From: JAUREX01 sp964472135
GTDB taxonomy: Bacteria > Pseudomonadota > Alphaproteobacteria > Rhodobacterales > Rhodobacteraceae
Direction of reading: 5' to 3'
Length of the DNA: 46,845 nt
Assembly: GCA_964472135.1 (NCBI GenBank)
Contig: CAYYJB010000012.1
Coordinates: forward strand, 1-46,845
Below the pieces are notes generated by a model. That model saw only the letters and a list, made by a program, of their open reading frames with translations. It had not been told where the DNA came from and did not search any database. Shown here piece by piece: positions 33,366 through 42,998 of the stretch (position 1 is its first letter; the number at the start of each line of letters is the position of its first letter). Both the position numbers and the translations under genes were made by a program.

Positions 33366-34522
33366 CGGCGCCGTCGGACGACGGCGGCTTCGGGCTTTAC
33401 GTTCACTGGCCCTTTTGCGAATCGAAATGCCCCTATTGCGACTTCAACAGCCATGTCGCGTCGCGCATCGATCACGAGGCGTGGTCGGACGCGCTTTGTC
33501 GCGAAGTCGCGCGCTCGGCGGCCGAATGCCCCGATGAGCGGCTCGGGAGCATCTTTTTCGGGGGTGGGACGCCATCAACGATGGCGCCATCGACCGTCGG
33601 TGCAGTAATCGAGACGGCCCTGAGCCTCTGGAGGGCCGACGGCACACCGGAAATCACGCTCGAGGCCAATCCGGGATCGAGCGACGCCGCAGCCTTTGCC
33701 GGATTTGCCGCCGCCGGCGTCAACCGGCTGTCGGTCGGGGTACAATCCTTGCGCGACGAGGCCCTGCGGGCGCTCGGGCGTCGGCATAGCGCCGCCGAGG
33801 CGGTGGCAGCGGTCGAACTCGCGCTGCGGACATTTCCCAGGGTGAGCCTCGATCTGATCTATGCCCGACAGCATCAGAGGCTACGCGACTGGGAAGAGGA
33901 GCTGACCCAAGCGATCAGCCTCGGGACCGGGCACCTCTCGCTCTATCAGTTGACGATCGAGCCGGGCACGCCGTTTGCCATGCGCCGGAATCGGGGCGGA
34001 TTGCGCGGGCTGCCGGACGAGGATCTCGGGGCCGACCTGTTTGCCGCCACCCAGGAGATATGCGCCTCGGCCGGACTGCCGGCCTACGAGATCTCGAACC
34101 ATGCGCGGGCTAACGAGCAGTCACGGCACAACCTCGTCTATTGGCGCGGTGGACGTTGGGCTGGCATCGGCCCCGGCGCGCACGGGCGGCTGGGACGAGG
34201 TGGTGAGCGCTGCGCCACCGAGGCGTTGCGCGATCCGTCGCGATGGATCGAGGCCGTCGCGTCGCGCGGCTCGGGCGAGGCGGGGCGGCAAGACATCCCG
34301 CTGGACGATCTCGCGCATGAATATCTGATCATGGGTCTGCGGCTGGAGGAGGGTCTATCTCTCCGCCGCTTGCGGTCGCTTGACCCGCGTGCGGCGCAGC
34401 GCGCAAAGGTCGCGTCATTCATCGAGGACGGCCTGTTGCGCCTCGATGGCGACCGGCTCTCGGCGACGCGATCGGGCAGATTCGTGCTCGACGCGCTGAT
34501 CCTGGAGCTTGCCGGGGGCTGA
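33362..34522 (+). CDS. hemW: Radical SAM protein HemW (heme chaperone, formerly coproporphyrinogen oxidase-like)
   Basis: A 386-residue radical SAM protein. The cluster motif is Cys19-x3-Cys23-x2-Cys26 in PFCESKCPYCDFNSH. FFGGGTPSTM and EITLEANPGS (SAM-binding) follow, then RLSVGVQSL. The C-terminal HemW domain includes DDLAHEYLIMGLRLEEGL. The extra cysteine in the cluster motif (CxxxCxxC followed by Phe) and the length fit HemW. It overlaps rdgB by 4 bp and ends 9 bp from the convergent parB gene. Confidence 0.93.
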   Translation: MTAPSDDGGFGLYVHWPFCESKCPYCDFNSHVASRIDHEAWSDALCREVARSAAECPDERLGSIFFGGGTPSTMAPSTVGAVIETALSLWRADGTPEITLEANPGSSDAAAFAGFAAAGVNRLSVGVQSLRDEALRALGRRHSAAEAVAAVELALRTFPRVSLDLIYARQHQRLRDWEEELTQAISLGTGHLSLYQLTIEPGTPFAMRRNRGGLRGLPDEDLGADLFAATQEICASAGLPAYEISNHARANEQSRHNLVYWRGGRWAGIGPGAHGRLGRGGERCATEALRDPSRWIEAVASRGSGEAGRQDIPLDDLAHEYLIMGLRLEEGLSLRRLRSLDPRAAQRAKVASFIEDGLLRLDGDRLSATRSGRFVLDALILELAGG

Positions 34523-34531
34523 GTCCGCCGT

Positions 34532-35491
34532 TCAGAAATCCGCGTCCCGGGGGATCACCGCGAGAACCCGGCAAAGAAGGTCTAGCTCATCGAGGCGGGC
34601 GTACCTGATCGTGAGCGTGCCGCCCTCATGGCCTGGCTCATGGCGGATACGCACCTGCATGCCGAGATTGGCCGAAAGCTCGGACTCAAGTGCCTTGGTG
34701 TCGGCGTCGTCCGATCGCCGGAGGGGCGACGGCCCGCGCGTCGTTTCCGGCAGCGCGCCGTTCTTGACGAGCCTCTCGGCCTCTCGGACAGTCAGGTCGC
34801 GGTCGATGATCTGTCGGGCATAGGCTGCCGCGTGCTCGGAACCGACGAGGGCGCGCGCGTGCCCTGCCGTGATCTTTCCTGTCGCTAGGGCCGCCAGAAC
34901 CTGGTCGGGCAACTTGAGCAGACGGAGCATGTTGCTGATATAACTTCTGCTTTTGCCGATCAGATCGGCCAGTTGCTCCTGGCTGTGCCCATAGGTCTCG
35001 ATGAGTTGCCGATAAGCTGCCGCCTCCTCCACGGGATTGAGATCGCTGCGCTGCACGTTTTCGATGAGGGCGATCTGCGCCGCCTCTGAATCGCTGAGCG
35101 GCCGGACGACCGCGGGGAGTTCATGCAATTGCGCGCGTTGTGCGGCACGCCAGCGCCGCTCACCGGCAACGATCTCAAACCAGTCTCCCTCCGCCGACGG
35201 GCGCAAGATTATGGGCTGAAGGACGCCCTTCTCCCTGATCGATTTGGCCAACTCCTCAAGCGCGCCGTCGTCGAAACTGCGCCGGGGTTGTTTGGGGTTT
35301 GGCCTGATCGATTCTATCGGAATCAGTCGCGCCTGTGTCTGCTCGGCCCCACCGCGCTGTCCGGGACGACTGTCAACTGCCGGTGCTCGCCCCGAAGCAG
35401 CGGCGCCAGCAGCAGCGTCGGCGTCGGCCTCCGACAACAGGGCCCAGAGGCCGCGCCCGAGGCGCGGCGGTTGCGATTTAGACTGGGTCAT
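34532..35491 (-). CDS. parB: Chromosome partitioning protein ParB
   Basis: ParB is a CTP-dependent clamp that loads at parS and spreads on DNA near the origin. The 319-residue protein starts MTQSKSQPPRLGRGL; the RLGRGL motif (10-15) activates ParA ATPase. The CTP-binding/clamping motifs GERRWRA and ENVQRSDLNPVEEA are present. The helix-turn-helix segment has LADLIGKSRSYISNMLRLL, and the C-terminal dimerisation domain ends in CRVLAVIPRD. ATG at 35491 overlaps the parA stop (ATGA). Two matching parS sites lie 1.2 kb and 3.3 kb away. Confidence 0.97.
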   Translation of the reverse strand: MTQSKSQPPRLGRGLWALLSEADADAAAGAAASGRAPAVDSRPGQRGGAEQTQARLIPIESIRPNPKQPRRSFDDGALEELAKSIREKGVLQPIILRPSAEGDWFEIVAGERRWRAAQRAQLHELPAVVRPLSDSEAAQIALIENVQRSDLNPVEEAAAYRQLIETYGHSQEQLADLIGKSRSYISNMLRLLKLPDQVLAALATGKITAGHARALVGSEHAAAYARQIIDRDLTVREAERLVKNGALPETTRGPSPLRRSDDADTKALESELSANLGMQVRIRHEPGHEGGTLTIRYARLDELDLLCRVLAVIPRDADF

Positions 35492-36306
35492 GCTCCAACC
35501 TCCGGTCCCTCCACCCGCCACCGGCGCAGAAGCTCCTCGGCGAGGGCCTGATAAGCGAGGGTCGCCTTCGAGAGCCGATCATAGCTGAGCACGGGCTTGC
35601 CGTGCGACTGCGCCTCGCTCACGCGAACGTTTCGCGGAATCGTCGTCTCGCAGACGAGGCCGCCGAGGGTGCCGCGAACATCCTTTTCGACTTCCCTGGC
35701 CAAGCGGTTCCTGGGGTCATTCATCGTCAGAACGATCCCCTCGATCCGAAGGTCCGGATTCGTCGCCTGCCGCAATTCGCGCACCGTCAGGAGAAGTTGG
35801 GATAGTCCCTCCAATGCGAAGAACTCGCTCTGGAGTGGCACCAGAACGCTGTCCGCTGCAGCGAGCGCGTTCAGCGTAATCAGATTGAGCGATGGCGGGC
35901 AGTCGATCAGCATGACATCCGGCCGCTCACTTCCCGGCGTCGGATCTGCCCTGATCGCATTGCGCACGATGCGCAACCGCCCGCGCTGCTGCGCCAGATG
36001 GAGACCCATGGACGACAGGTCGGTCGTGGCCGGAGCAATCCGCAGACGATCGACTTGCGTCGACTGGATCGCATCCGAAAATGTGCATTCGCCGATGATC
36101 ACCTCGGTCATGCTGCGGGATCGGTCTTCCATCGCGATGCCGAGCGCGGTGGACGCGTTGCCTTGCGGGTCCAGGTCCACGATGACAACCGTCAGACCGA
36201 TTTCTGCTAAGGCTGCGCCCAGGTTGACAGCGGTCGTTGTCTTGCCCACCCCGCCTTTCTGGTTGGCGACGGCAATGATGCGGGTGCTGTCCTGTTCATG
36301 CGACAC
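35488..36306 (-). CDS. parA: Chromosome partitioning ATPase ParA
   Basis: A 272-residue Walker-type ATPase that drives separation of ParB-parS complexes. The deviant Walker A KGGVGKTT (17-24) with its signature lysine is intact. The A' motif VDLDPQGNAS and the Walker B LIDCPPSL are also present. It overlaps rsmG by 11 bp and parB by 4 bp, so all three are translationally coupled. The length fits chromosomal (type Ib-like) ParA without an N-terminal DNA-binding extension. Confidence 0.97.
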   Translation of the reverse strand: MSHEQDSTRIIAVANQKGGVGKTTTAVNLGAALAEIGLTVVIVDLDPQGNASTALGIAMEDRSRSMTEVIIGECTFSDAIQSTQVDRLRIAPATTDLSSMGLHLAQQRGRLRIVRNAIRADPTPGSERPDVMLIDCPPSLNLITLNALAAADSVLVPLQSEFFALEGLSQLLLTVRELRQATNPDLRIEGIVLTMNDPRNRLAREVEKDVRGTLGGLVCETTIPRNVRVSEAQSHGKPVLSYDRLSKATLAYQALAEELLRRWRVEGPEVGA

Positions 36307-36934
36307 GACGGTAGTCCGCGCTGCTGATCATGATGATCGCCGATTGCAGGTTCGTCCGGCTTGGGAAAACCCCCAGGACCCGATGCTCCGCTCCAAGCGA
36401 CTCGATTTCGCCATGATAGTTTTCCCCTTTTGGAAAAATGCCGACGCCACCAGGGGCAAGATGGCGCGCGGCGAGGGGCGCGAGGCGGTCAAGCGGCGCG
36501 AGAGCCCGCGCCGTGACAACATCGGCCTGAAGCGGTTCAACATGTTCAGCGCGCGCGGCGTGAACAATTGCACTGAGACCGAGGTCGCGCAGAACGCTCG
36601 ACAGGAAAACGGACTTGCGCTTGTCGCTCTCGATGAGATGCACGGTCGTCGGGCGACCCGCTCCTTCCAGCAGGGTTGAAAGAACGACGCCGGGAAACCC
36701 TCCGCCCGAACCAAGATCAACCAGGCTCGCGGCCGCCGAAGGCAGTAGCGGGAATATCTGCGCGCTATCCGCCACATGGCGCGGCCAGATCGAGGCTAAC
36801 GTTCCTGGTGCGATCAGGTTGATCTTGCTGTTCCAGCGTTCGACCAGACGGGTGAAAGTCTCCAACCGGGCGAGTGTTGCGGCATCGACGCTCGATCCGG
36901 TGATCGAAGAAAGTTGGTCTGGCGTCATGGTCAT
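36296..36934 (-). CDS. rsmG: 16S rRNA (guanine-527-N7)-methyltransferase RsmG (GidB)
   Basis: RsmG methylates G527 of 16S rRNA; loss confers low-level streptomycin resistance in many bacteria. The 212-residue protein has the AdoMet motif LVDLGSGGGFPGVVLS and HLIESDKRKSVFL, plus VVTARALAPLDRL. The segment WNSKINLIAP near residue 35 is typical. It sits between mnmG (4-bp overlap) and parA (11-bp overlap) in the origin-proximal operon. Confidence 0.96.
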   Translation of the reverse strand: MTMTPDQLSSITGSSVDAATLARLETFTRLVERWNSKINLIAPGTLASIWPRHVADSAQIFPLLPSAAASLVDLGSGGGFPGVVLSTLLEGAGRPTTVHLIESDKRKSVFLSSVLRDLGLSAIVHAARAEHVEPLQADVVTARALAPLDRLAPLAARHLAPGGVGIFPKGENYHGEIESLGAEHRVLGVFPSRTNLQSAIIMISSADYRRVA

Positions 36935-38796
36935 CCCCGTAGGCCGTTTCTGCGGTTACGGCGAAGGCGCCCATGGATAAGCACAAGCGCGGCTGGCGTC
37001 ATGCCTTCTATGCGGGAAGCCTGACCAAGATCGACGGGTCTGACCGCTTCGAGTTTTTTGCGCAACTCGGTCGATAGCCCGCCGATGGAAGCGTAATCAA
37101 AGCCCTCGCCGATCTGCTCGGCAGCATCCCGCTCCACCGCGGCCGCCATCTCTGCCTGCCGTGGCATGTAGTTGAGATAGACAACCTCGCGCCTGATCTG
37201 TTTCGCGAGGTTTGGCGGCGCCATGACAATCTCTGGCAGCAAGCGCTCTGCTGCATCATCGGACAGCGTCTCGAGGGAAAGGATCTCGAGGCCGTTGCGT
37301 CGCCTGCCGTCCATGCGCACCTCGCAACCCGCCTCCTGCAATTCGTTCGGCGAATACGATCGCTGCTTCAGTGTATCGCGCAGCCGACCGAGGCTGTCCA
37401 CCTTCCGCCCGAACGCGGCAGCGCGGATTTCACCGACACAGCCCGCCGCCATACCGGCCGGGGTCAGGCGCTGGTCCGCATTGTCCGCGCGCAGGCTGAG
37501 CCGGAACTCGGCGCGAGAGGTGAACATCCGATAGGGTTCGGTCACGCCCCGCGTCACAAGATCGTCGATCATGACGCCAATGTAGGATTCCGAGCGAAGA
37601 AACCTGACGGGGTCTGCCGCGCGGATCGCCGCGGCGGCGTTCATGCCCGCGACGATCCCCTGCGCGGCGGCCTCCTCATAGCCTGTCGTGCCATTGATCT
37701 GTCCTGCGAGATATAGGCCGTCGAGATCACGCACCTCGAGCGTAGAGTGGAGCGCACGCGGGTCGAAGAAGTCGTATTCGATCGCATATCCGGGCTGAAG
37801 TATCCGCGCCGAAGCGAGCGCCGGAATGCTTCGGACAAGCTCCGCCTGCACTTCGGGCGGCAGAGAGTTCGACATCCCGTTCGGATAGACGGTCGGATCA
37901 TCCAGCCCTTCGGGCTCGAGAAAGATCTGGTGCGATGTCTTGTCAGCGAATCGAACGATCTTGTCCTCGATCGAGGGGCAATATCGCGGACCATTCGCGC
38001 TGATCTGCCCGCCATAGAGCGCCGATCTCGAGAGGTTACTGGCGACGATCTCGTGCGTTCGACCTGTCGTATGAGTGATGCCGCAGGCGCGCTGTTCGAG
38101 CGCGGGATGCGTGCTGAGAAACGAAAGCATTTCCGGTTCGGCATCCGCCGGCTGGCTCTCTGTCATCGACCAGTCGATCGTCCTGCCGTCAAGTCGGGGC
38201 GGCGTGCCGGTCTTGAGGCGACCCCTCCCCGGAATCGTCGCTGCCAGCCGATCCGCCAGCCTTAGGCTCGCAGGGTCTCCCTCGCGCCCGGCGCTGCGCC
38301 GCTCGGCGCCACAATGGATGACGCCGTTGAGAAAGGTGCCCGTAGTCAGGATCACCGCCTGTGACTCTAGGGTCGTGCCGTCGGCGAGCACGACGCCCCG
38401 CACCCGGCCCGCGGCGACCTGCAGGTCGACAACCTCGCCGCCGAGGATCGAGAGGCCATCGGTGGCCCCGAGCAATGCCCGGACGGCGGCGCTGTAGCGC
38501 GCCCTGTCGGCCTGGGTGCGCGGCCCCTGCACTGCGGGCCCCTTGGAGCGGTTAAGCAGGCGGAACTGAATCCCGGCCGCATCGGCCGCCCGCCCCATGA
38601 TCCCGTCGAGGGCATCGATCTCGCGCACGAGGTGCCCCTTGCCCAACCCGCCGATCGCCGGGTTGCACGACATGGTCCCGATCCTCGCCGCGTCCTGCGT
38701 CACGAGTGTCGTCGGCACACCCATGCGGGCGGCGACCGCGGCAGCCTCGACGCCCGCGTGCCCCCCTCCGATGACGATGACGTGGCCATGTTTCAC
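36931..38796 (-). CDS. mnmG: tRNA uridine 5-carboxymethylaminomethyl modification enzyme MnmG (GidA)
   Basis: MnmG is the FAD subunit of the MnmE-MnmG complex that modifies U34 of several tRNAs. The 621-residue protein has the FAD motif VIGGGHAGVEAA, TTGTFLNGVIHCG, GTPPRLDGRTID and GQINGTTGYEEAAAQG. The start is GTG at 38796, which lies inside parS site 2. In many relatives the same DNA is read from an ATG one step upstream as MFHVK, but here that codon position is GCG. The C-terminal helical domain ends with HGRLRRNRRN. Confidence 0.96.
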   Translation of the reverse strand: MKHGHVIVIGGGHAGVEAAAVAARMGVPTTLVTQDAARIGTMSCNPAIGGLGKGHLVREIDALDGIMGRAADAAGIQFRLLNRSKGPAVQGPRTQADRARYSAAVRALLGATDGLSILGGEVVDLQVAAGRVRGVVLADGTTLESQAVILTTGTFLNGVIHCGAERRSAGREGDPASLRLADRLAATIPGRGRLKTGTPPRLDGRTIDWSMTESQPADAEPEMLSFLSTHPALEQRACGITHTTGRTHEIVASNLSRSALYGGQISANGPRYCPSIEDKIVRFADKTSHQIFLEPEGLDDPTVYPNGMSNSLPPEVQAELVRSIPALASARILQPGYAIEYDFFDPRALHSTLEVRDLDGLYLAGQINGTTGYEEAAAQGIVAGMNAAAAIRAADPVRFLRSESYIGVMIDDLVTRGVTEPYRMFTSRAEFRLSLRADNADQRLTPAGMAAGCVGEIRAAAFGRKVDSLGRLRDTLKQRSYSPNELQEAGCEVRMDGRRRNGLEILSLETLSDDAAERLLPEIVMAPPNLAKQIRREVVYLNYMPRQAEMAAAVERDAAEQIGEGFDYASIGGLSTELRKKLEAVRPVDLGQASRIEGMTPAALVLIHGRLRRNRRNGLRG

Positions 38797-38804
38797 GTGA
38801 AACG
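38789..38804. other. parS centromere site 2
   Basis: TGTTTCACGTGAAACG matches the 16-bp parS consensus at 15 positions. The palindromic core 38790-38803 covers the GTG start codon of mnmG and part of the short mnmE-mnmG spacer. It is about 3.2 kb from the oriC region, the nearest parS in the window. Confidence 0.94.
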
Positions 38805-38807
38805 CCC

Positions 38808-40085
38808 CTATTTGCCGATGCAGAACTTCGCGAAGATCTCGCCCAGAATATGCTCCACATCGATGCGCCCGACAATGGCATCGAGACGCGCCATCGCGAA
38901 GCGCATCTCCTCGGCCCTCATTTCAAGCGCCCGCGCGCCGGCCGCGAGCCTCAGGGCCGCCGCCGCCTGCTCAAGCGCGACACGGTGGCGCGCCCGAACG
39001 GCAAGACCCGCCCCCGCGACCCTTGGGGCAAGGCGTGCGGATATCTCGGCCACGAGCGCGTCCACCCCCTCTCCAGTCAGCCCGGAGACACCTGTTCCCT
39101 TTCGATGGATGTCATATTTACCATATAATACAATGTCTTGGTCAGATATCTCCGGGGTGGGCCGGCCAACCCCCACCGCTGTCGGATCGACAAGATGAAC
39201 CCTCAGATCGGCGGCGGCTCCACGGTCGAGGCTTCGCGCGATTCCGATCTTCTCGATCGGATCGTCGCTCTCCCTGATCCCGGCAGTATCGAGCAGCGTG
39301 ACAGCCATCCCCCCGATATCCATCCGTACCTCGATGACGTCGCGCGTCGTGCCCGCGATCGCCGAGGTGATTGCCGCCTCTCGGCCCGCGAGGCGGTTCA
39401 GCAACGTCGACTTTCCGCTGTTCGGCGCTCCCATGATGGCGACCTCGAACCCGTCCCGCACCCGCTCCGCCGCGGCCTGACCACCCGCCTGCGCCTCGAG
39501 GTCGCGCGCCAGATCGAGGATTTCGCGGTCGAGCGACGCCATGATGTCGTCCGGGATCTCTTCCTCCGCGAAATCGATGCCCGCTTCCAGCCGCGCCAGG
39601 ATCCCGAGCGCGCGCGTCCGCCATTCGGCCGCCTTCGCGCCAAGCTCGCCCGAAAAGAGCCGCATCGCCTGGCGCCGTTGCGCCTCGGTCTCGGCCGATA
39701 TCAGATCGGCGAGGCCCTCGACCTGCGCCAGATCCAGCCGGTCGTTCTCGAGCGCGCGGCGCGTGAACTCTCCCGGTTCCGCCAGCCGCAGCCCCTCCAT
39801 CCGCCCGAGCGCCCCGAGGACGGCCGAAATGACCGCGATGCTGCCGTGCAGGTGCAGCTCGACCACCTCCTCGCCGGTAAAGCTCGCCCCCGCCGCGAAG
39901 CAGAGCACGATCGCCCGGTCGATGGTCTCCTGCCCGATCCGGACCTCCCGCAAACCAGCCATCCGCGTGTCAGGCAGGGGCCCGCACAGCGCCGTAACGG
40001 CCGCACTCGCCCGCGGCCCTGACACCCGCACGACCGCGACACCCGCCGGCCCGCGCGCGCTCGCGAGCGCAAAGATCGTATCCAT
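38808..40085 (-). CDS. mnmE: tRNA modification GTPase MnmE (TrmE)
   Basis: A 425-residue GTPase partner of MnmG. The N-terminal folate-binding domain begins MDTIFALASARGPAGVAVVR. The inserted G domain has G1 GAPNSGKST, G2 GTTRD and G3 DTAG, and the C-terminus is FCIGK with the conserved cysteine. The G4 position, normally NKxD, reads GKYD at residues 322-325. This stretch is encoded by an A+T-rich patch (about 39105-39160) using codons rare in the gene (ATA, TTA, GTA, TAT). The gene is otherwise normal and 12 bp from mnmG. Confidence 0.95.
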   Translation of the reverse strand: MDTIFALASARGPAGVAVVRVSGPRASAAVTALCGPLPDTRMAGLREVRIGQETIDRAIVLCFAAGASFTGEEVVELHLHGSIAVISAVLGALGRMEGLRLAEPGEFTRRALENDRLDLAQVEGLADLISAETEAQRRQAMRLFSGELGAKAAEWRTRALGILARLEAGIDFAEEEIPDDIMASLDREILDLARDLEAQAGGQAAAERVRDGFEVAIMGAPNSGKSTLLNRLAGREAAITSAIAGTTRDVIEVRMDIGGMAVTLLDTAGIRESDDPIEKIGIARSLDRGAAADLRVHLVDPTAVGVGRPTPEISDQDIVLYGKYDIHRKGTGVSGLTGEGVDALVAEISARLAPRVAGAGLAVRARHRVALEQAAAALRLAAGARALEMRAEEMRFAMARLDAIVGRIDVEHILGEIFAKFCIGK

Positions 40086-40140
40086 CCGCCCGCGTCCCCT
40101 CGCCAGGGCCCCTCCGGAGGCGCGCCGCCCAGCGCGACCT

Positions 40141-41406
<1,266 letters not shown>

Positions 41407-41535
41407 GTCACGCTCCACGGCCGGACGACACGCCAGTGGGGCGCGCTCGGCTCTCTGATCGGGAAAACGGTTCCGGCCGGACGGCCGCCGCTCTCGCCCT
41501 CTAGCGCCGTTCCGCCCGCCAAGTCAAGCCGCGCC

Positions 41536-41988
41536 TCAGAACTTCACCACCACCGAGATGACGATCAGGATCATGAGAAGAGTGGGCACCTCGTTCATGA
41601 CGCGATAGCTTCGCCCCGATCGCCGGTTCGTCCCCGCTTCGAACTCGCGCCGCACCCGCGCCAGCCACATGTGAAAGACACTCATCGCGATGATGCCCGC
41701 AGCCTTGACCCAGACCCAGCCGGCGCCCCAGTCGATCACCCCGGGCGTCATCACCAGCGCAACACCGAATACCCAGGCCGCAATCATCGCCGGGTTCATG
41801 ATCGCCCGCAAAAGCCGCCGCTCCATCGTCCGGAAAAGATCCTCCGCCGCCTCGATCCCCCCGCTCACCCGCTCTGCGTGATAGACATAAAGCCGCGGCA
41901 GATAGAAAAGACCCGCCATCCACGCCATCACCGACATGATGTGAAGCGCTTTCGTCCACGGATAGGCCACCGCGAGCAGATCAGACAC
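41536..41988 (-). CDS. hemJ: Protoporphyrinogen IX oxidase HemJ
   Basis: An integral membrane protein of 150 residues that oxidises protoporphyrinogen IX to protoporphyrin in heme synthesis. The N-terminal VSDLLAVAYPWTKALHIMSVMAWMAGLFYLPRLYVYH matches the family, with conserved His residues and about four membrane helices. GTG at 41988 is favoured because GGAGGG lies seven bases before it; an ATG five codons upstream (42003) has no ribosome-binding site. It is the first leftward gene beside oriC. hemE, often its neighbour in relatives, is absent here. Confidence 0.93.
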   Translation of the reverse strand: MSDLLAVAYPWTKALHIMSVMAWMAGLFYLPRLYVYHAERVSGGIEAAEDLFRTMERRLLRAIMNPAMIAAWVFGVALVMTPGVIDWGAGWVWVKAAGIIAMSVFHMWLARVRREFEAGTNRRSGRSYRVMNEVPTLLMILIVISVVVKF

Positions 41989-42395
41989 CTGCCGTCCCTC
42001 CATAATTCTTCATATCTCTTATCGAAGAAAGATTCGGATGATGTAAACCCTGTGGTCATGTGGATTGCCCCGTTTCTCCACCGCTGCCAGCGGATAACTC
42101 CGGCATGGGTGATCATCCCGAAAAACCAATCCAGACCCTGTGGAAAATGAAAATTAGCATAGCAAAAACAATATAATAGGTATACATTTCCTGTGGATTT
42201 CAAAGCCCGGCCCGCAGGCGGTCCCCCACCGCTCCGCCATCAGTCGCCATCAATCCACCGAGGGCGCGAGCACCCGTCCACCGGCGCAAAACCCGCCTCC
42301 CCGCCACCCCGGCCCCGCCCGTCCGGCCAGGTATTTCCGCCCCGCCCCGATCCGTGCTAGATCATCCGAAGGCTCGCCCAGAACCTTCCACCGAG
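41989..42395. other. oriC: Chromosomal replication origin (oriC)
   Basis: A non-coding, A+T-rich gap between divergent hemJ and maf. DnaA-box-like 9-mers (consensus TGTGGATAA / TTATCCACA) lie at 42059-42067 (TGTGGATTG), 42074-42082 (TTCTCCACC), 42089-42097 (AGCGGATAA), 42139-42147 (TGTGGAAAA), 42192-42200 (TGTGGATTT) and, inside the maf start, 42396-42404 (ATGTCCACA). A weaker one is at 42051. Between 42144 and 42190 lies an almost pure A/T run, striking in this genome, that suits the DNA-unwinding element. A GANTC site is at 42031. Neighbouring parAB, rsmG, mnmG, mnmE and two parS sites support the call, as does the switch from leftward to rightward genes. Confidence 0.86.
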
Positions 42396-42998
42396 ATGTC
42401 CACAGACCTGCCGATCCTCGCCTCGACCTCTCCCATCCGCCGGTCGCTCCTGACCGCCGCCGGCGTCACGCCCGAGGTCGTCGCCCCCCGCGTTGATGAG
42501 GAAACCCTCCTCGCCGCACTGATGGCCGAGGGCGCAACGCCCCGCGACATCGCCGACACGCTGGCCGAGACCAAGGCCGCCCGCGTCGCTGCCCGCCACC
42601 CGGAACGCTTCGTCATCGGTGCCGACCAGGTGCTCGATCTCGACGGCGCCCCCCTCTCGAAACCCCGCGACATGGCCGAGGCGGCCCAACGTCTGCGCGC
42701 GCTCCGCGGCCGCACCCACCGCCTCCACACCGCCGTCGTCGTCCACCAAGGCCCCCGCCCCATCTGGCGCCACCTCGAGACCGCGACGCTGACGATGCGC
42801 GATTTCTCCGACGCGCTCCTTGCCGAACACCTAGCCCGTGCGGGCGCCGCCGCCCTCGAAACCCCGGGCGCCTACCGGGTCGAGGATTTCGGCATCCGCC
42901 TCTTCGCGCGCATCGAGGGCGACCATTGCGCGATCCTCGGCCTTCCCCTCCTGCCCCTCCTTTCCTACCTCACCCTGCGCGAGGTGATCACCCCATGA
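42396..42998 (+). CDS. maf: Maf-family nucleotide pyrophosphatase
   Basis: A 200-residue house-cleaning pyrophosphatase of the Maf/YceF type, hydrolysing modified or canonical pyrimidine nucleotides. The N-terminal motif LASTSPIRRSLLTAAGV, the acidic VIGADQVLDLDG and ETPGAYRVEDFG near the end are characteristic. ATG at 42396 gives the usual N-terminus MSTDLPILAST; an in-frame GTG at 42354 would lengthen it into the oriC region. It is the first rightward gene from oriC and overlaps aroE by 4 bp. Confidence 0.94.
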   Translation: MSTDLPILASTSPIRRSLLTAAGVTPEVVAPRVDEETLLAALMAEGATPRDIADTLAETKAARVAARHPERFVIGADQVLDLDGAPLSKPRDMAEAAQRLRALRGRTHRLHTAVVVHQGPRPIWRHLETATLTMRDFSDALLAEHLARAGAAALETPGAYRVEDFGIRLFARIEGDHCAILGLPLLPLLSYLTLREVITP

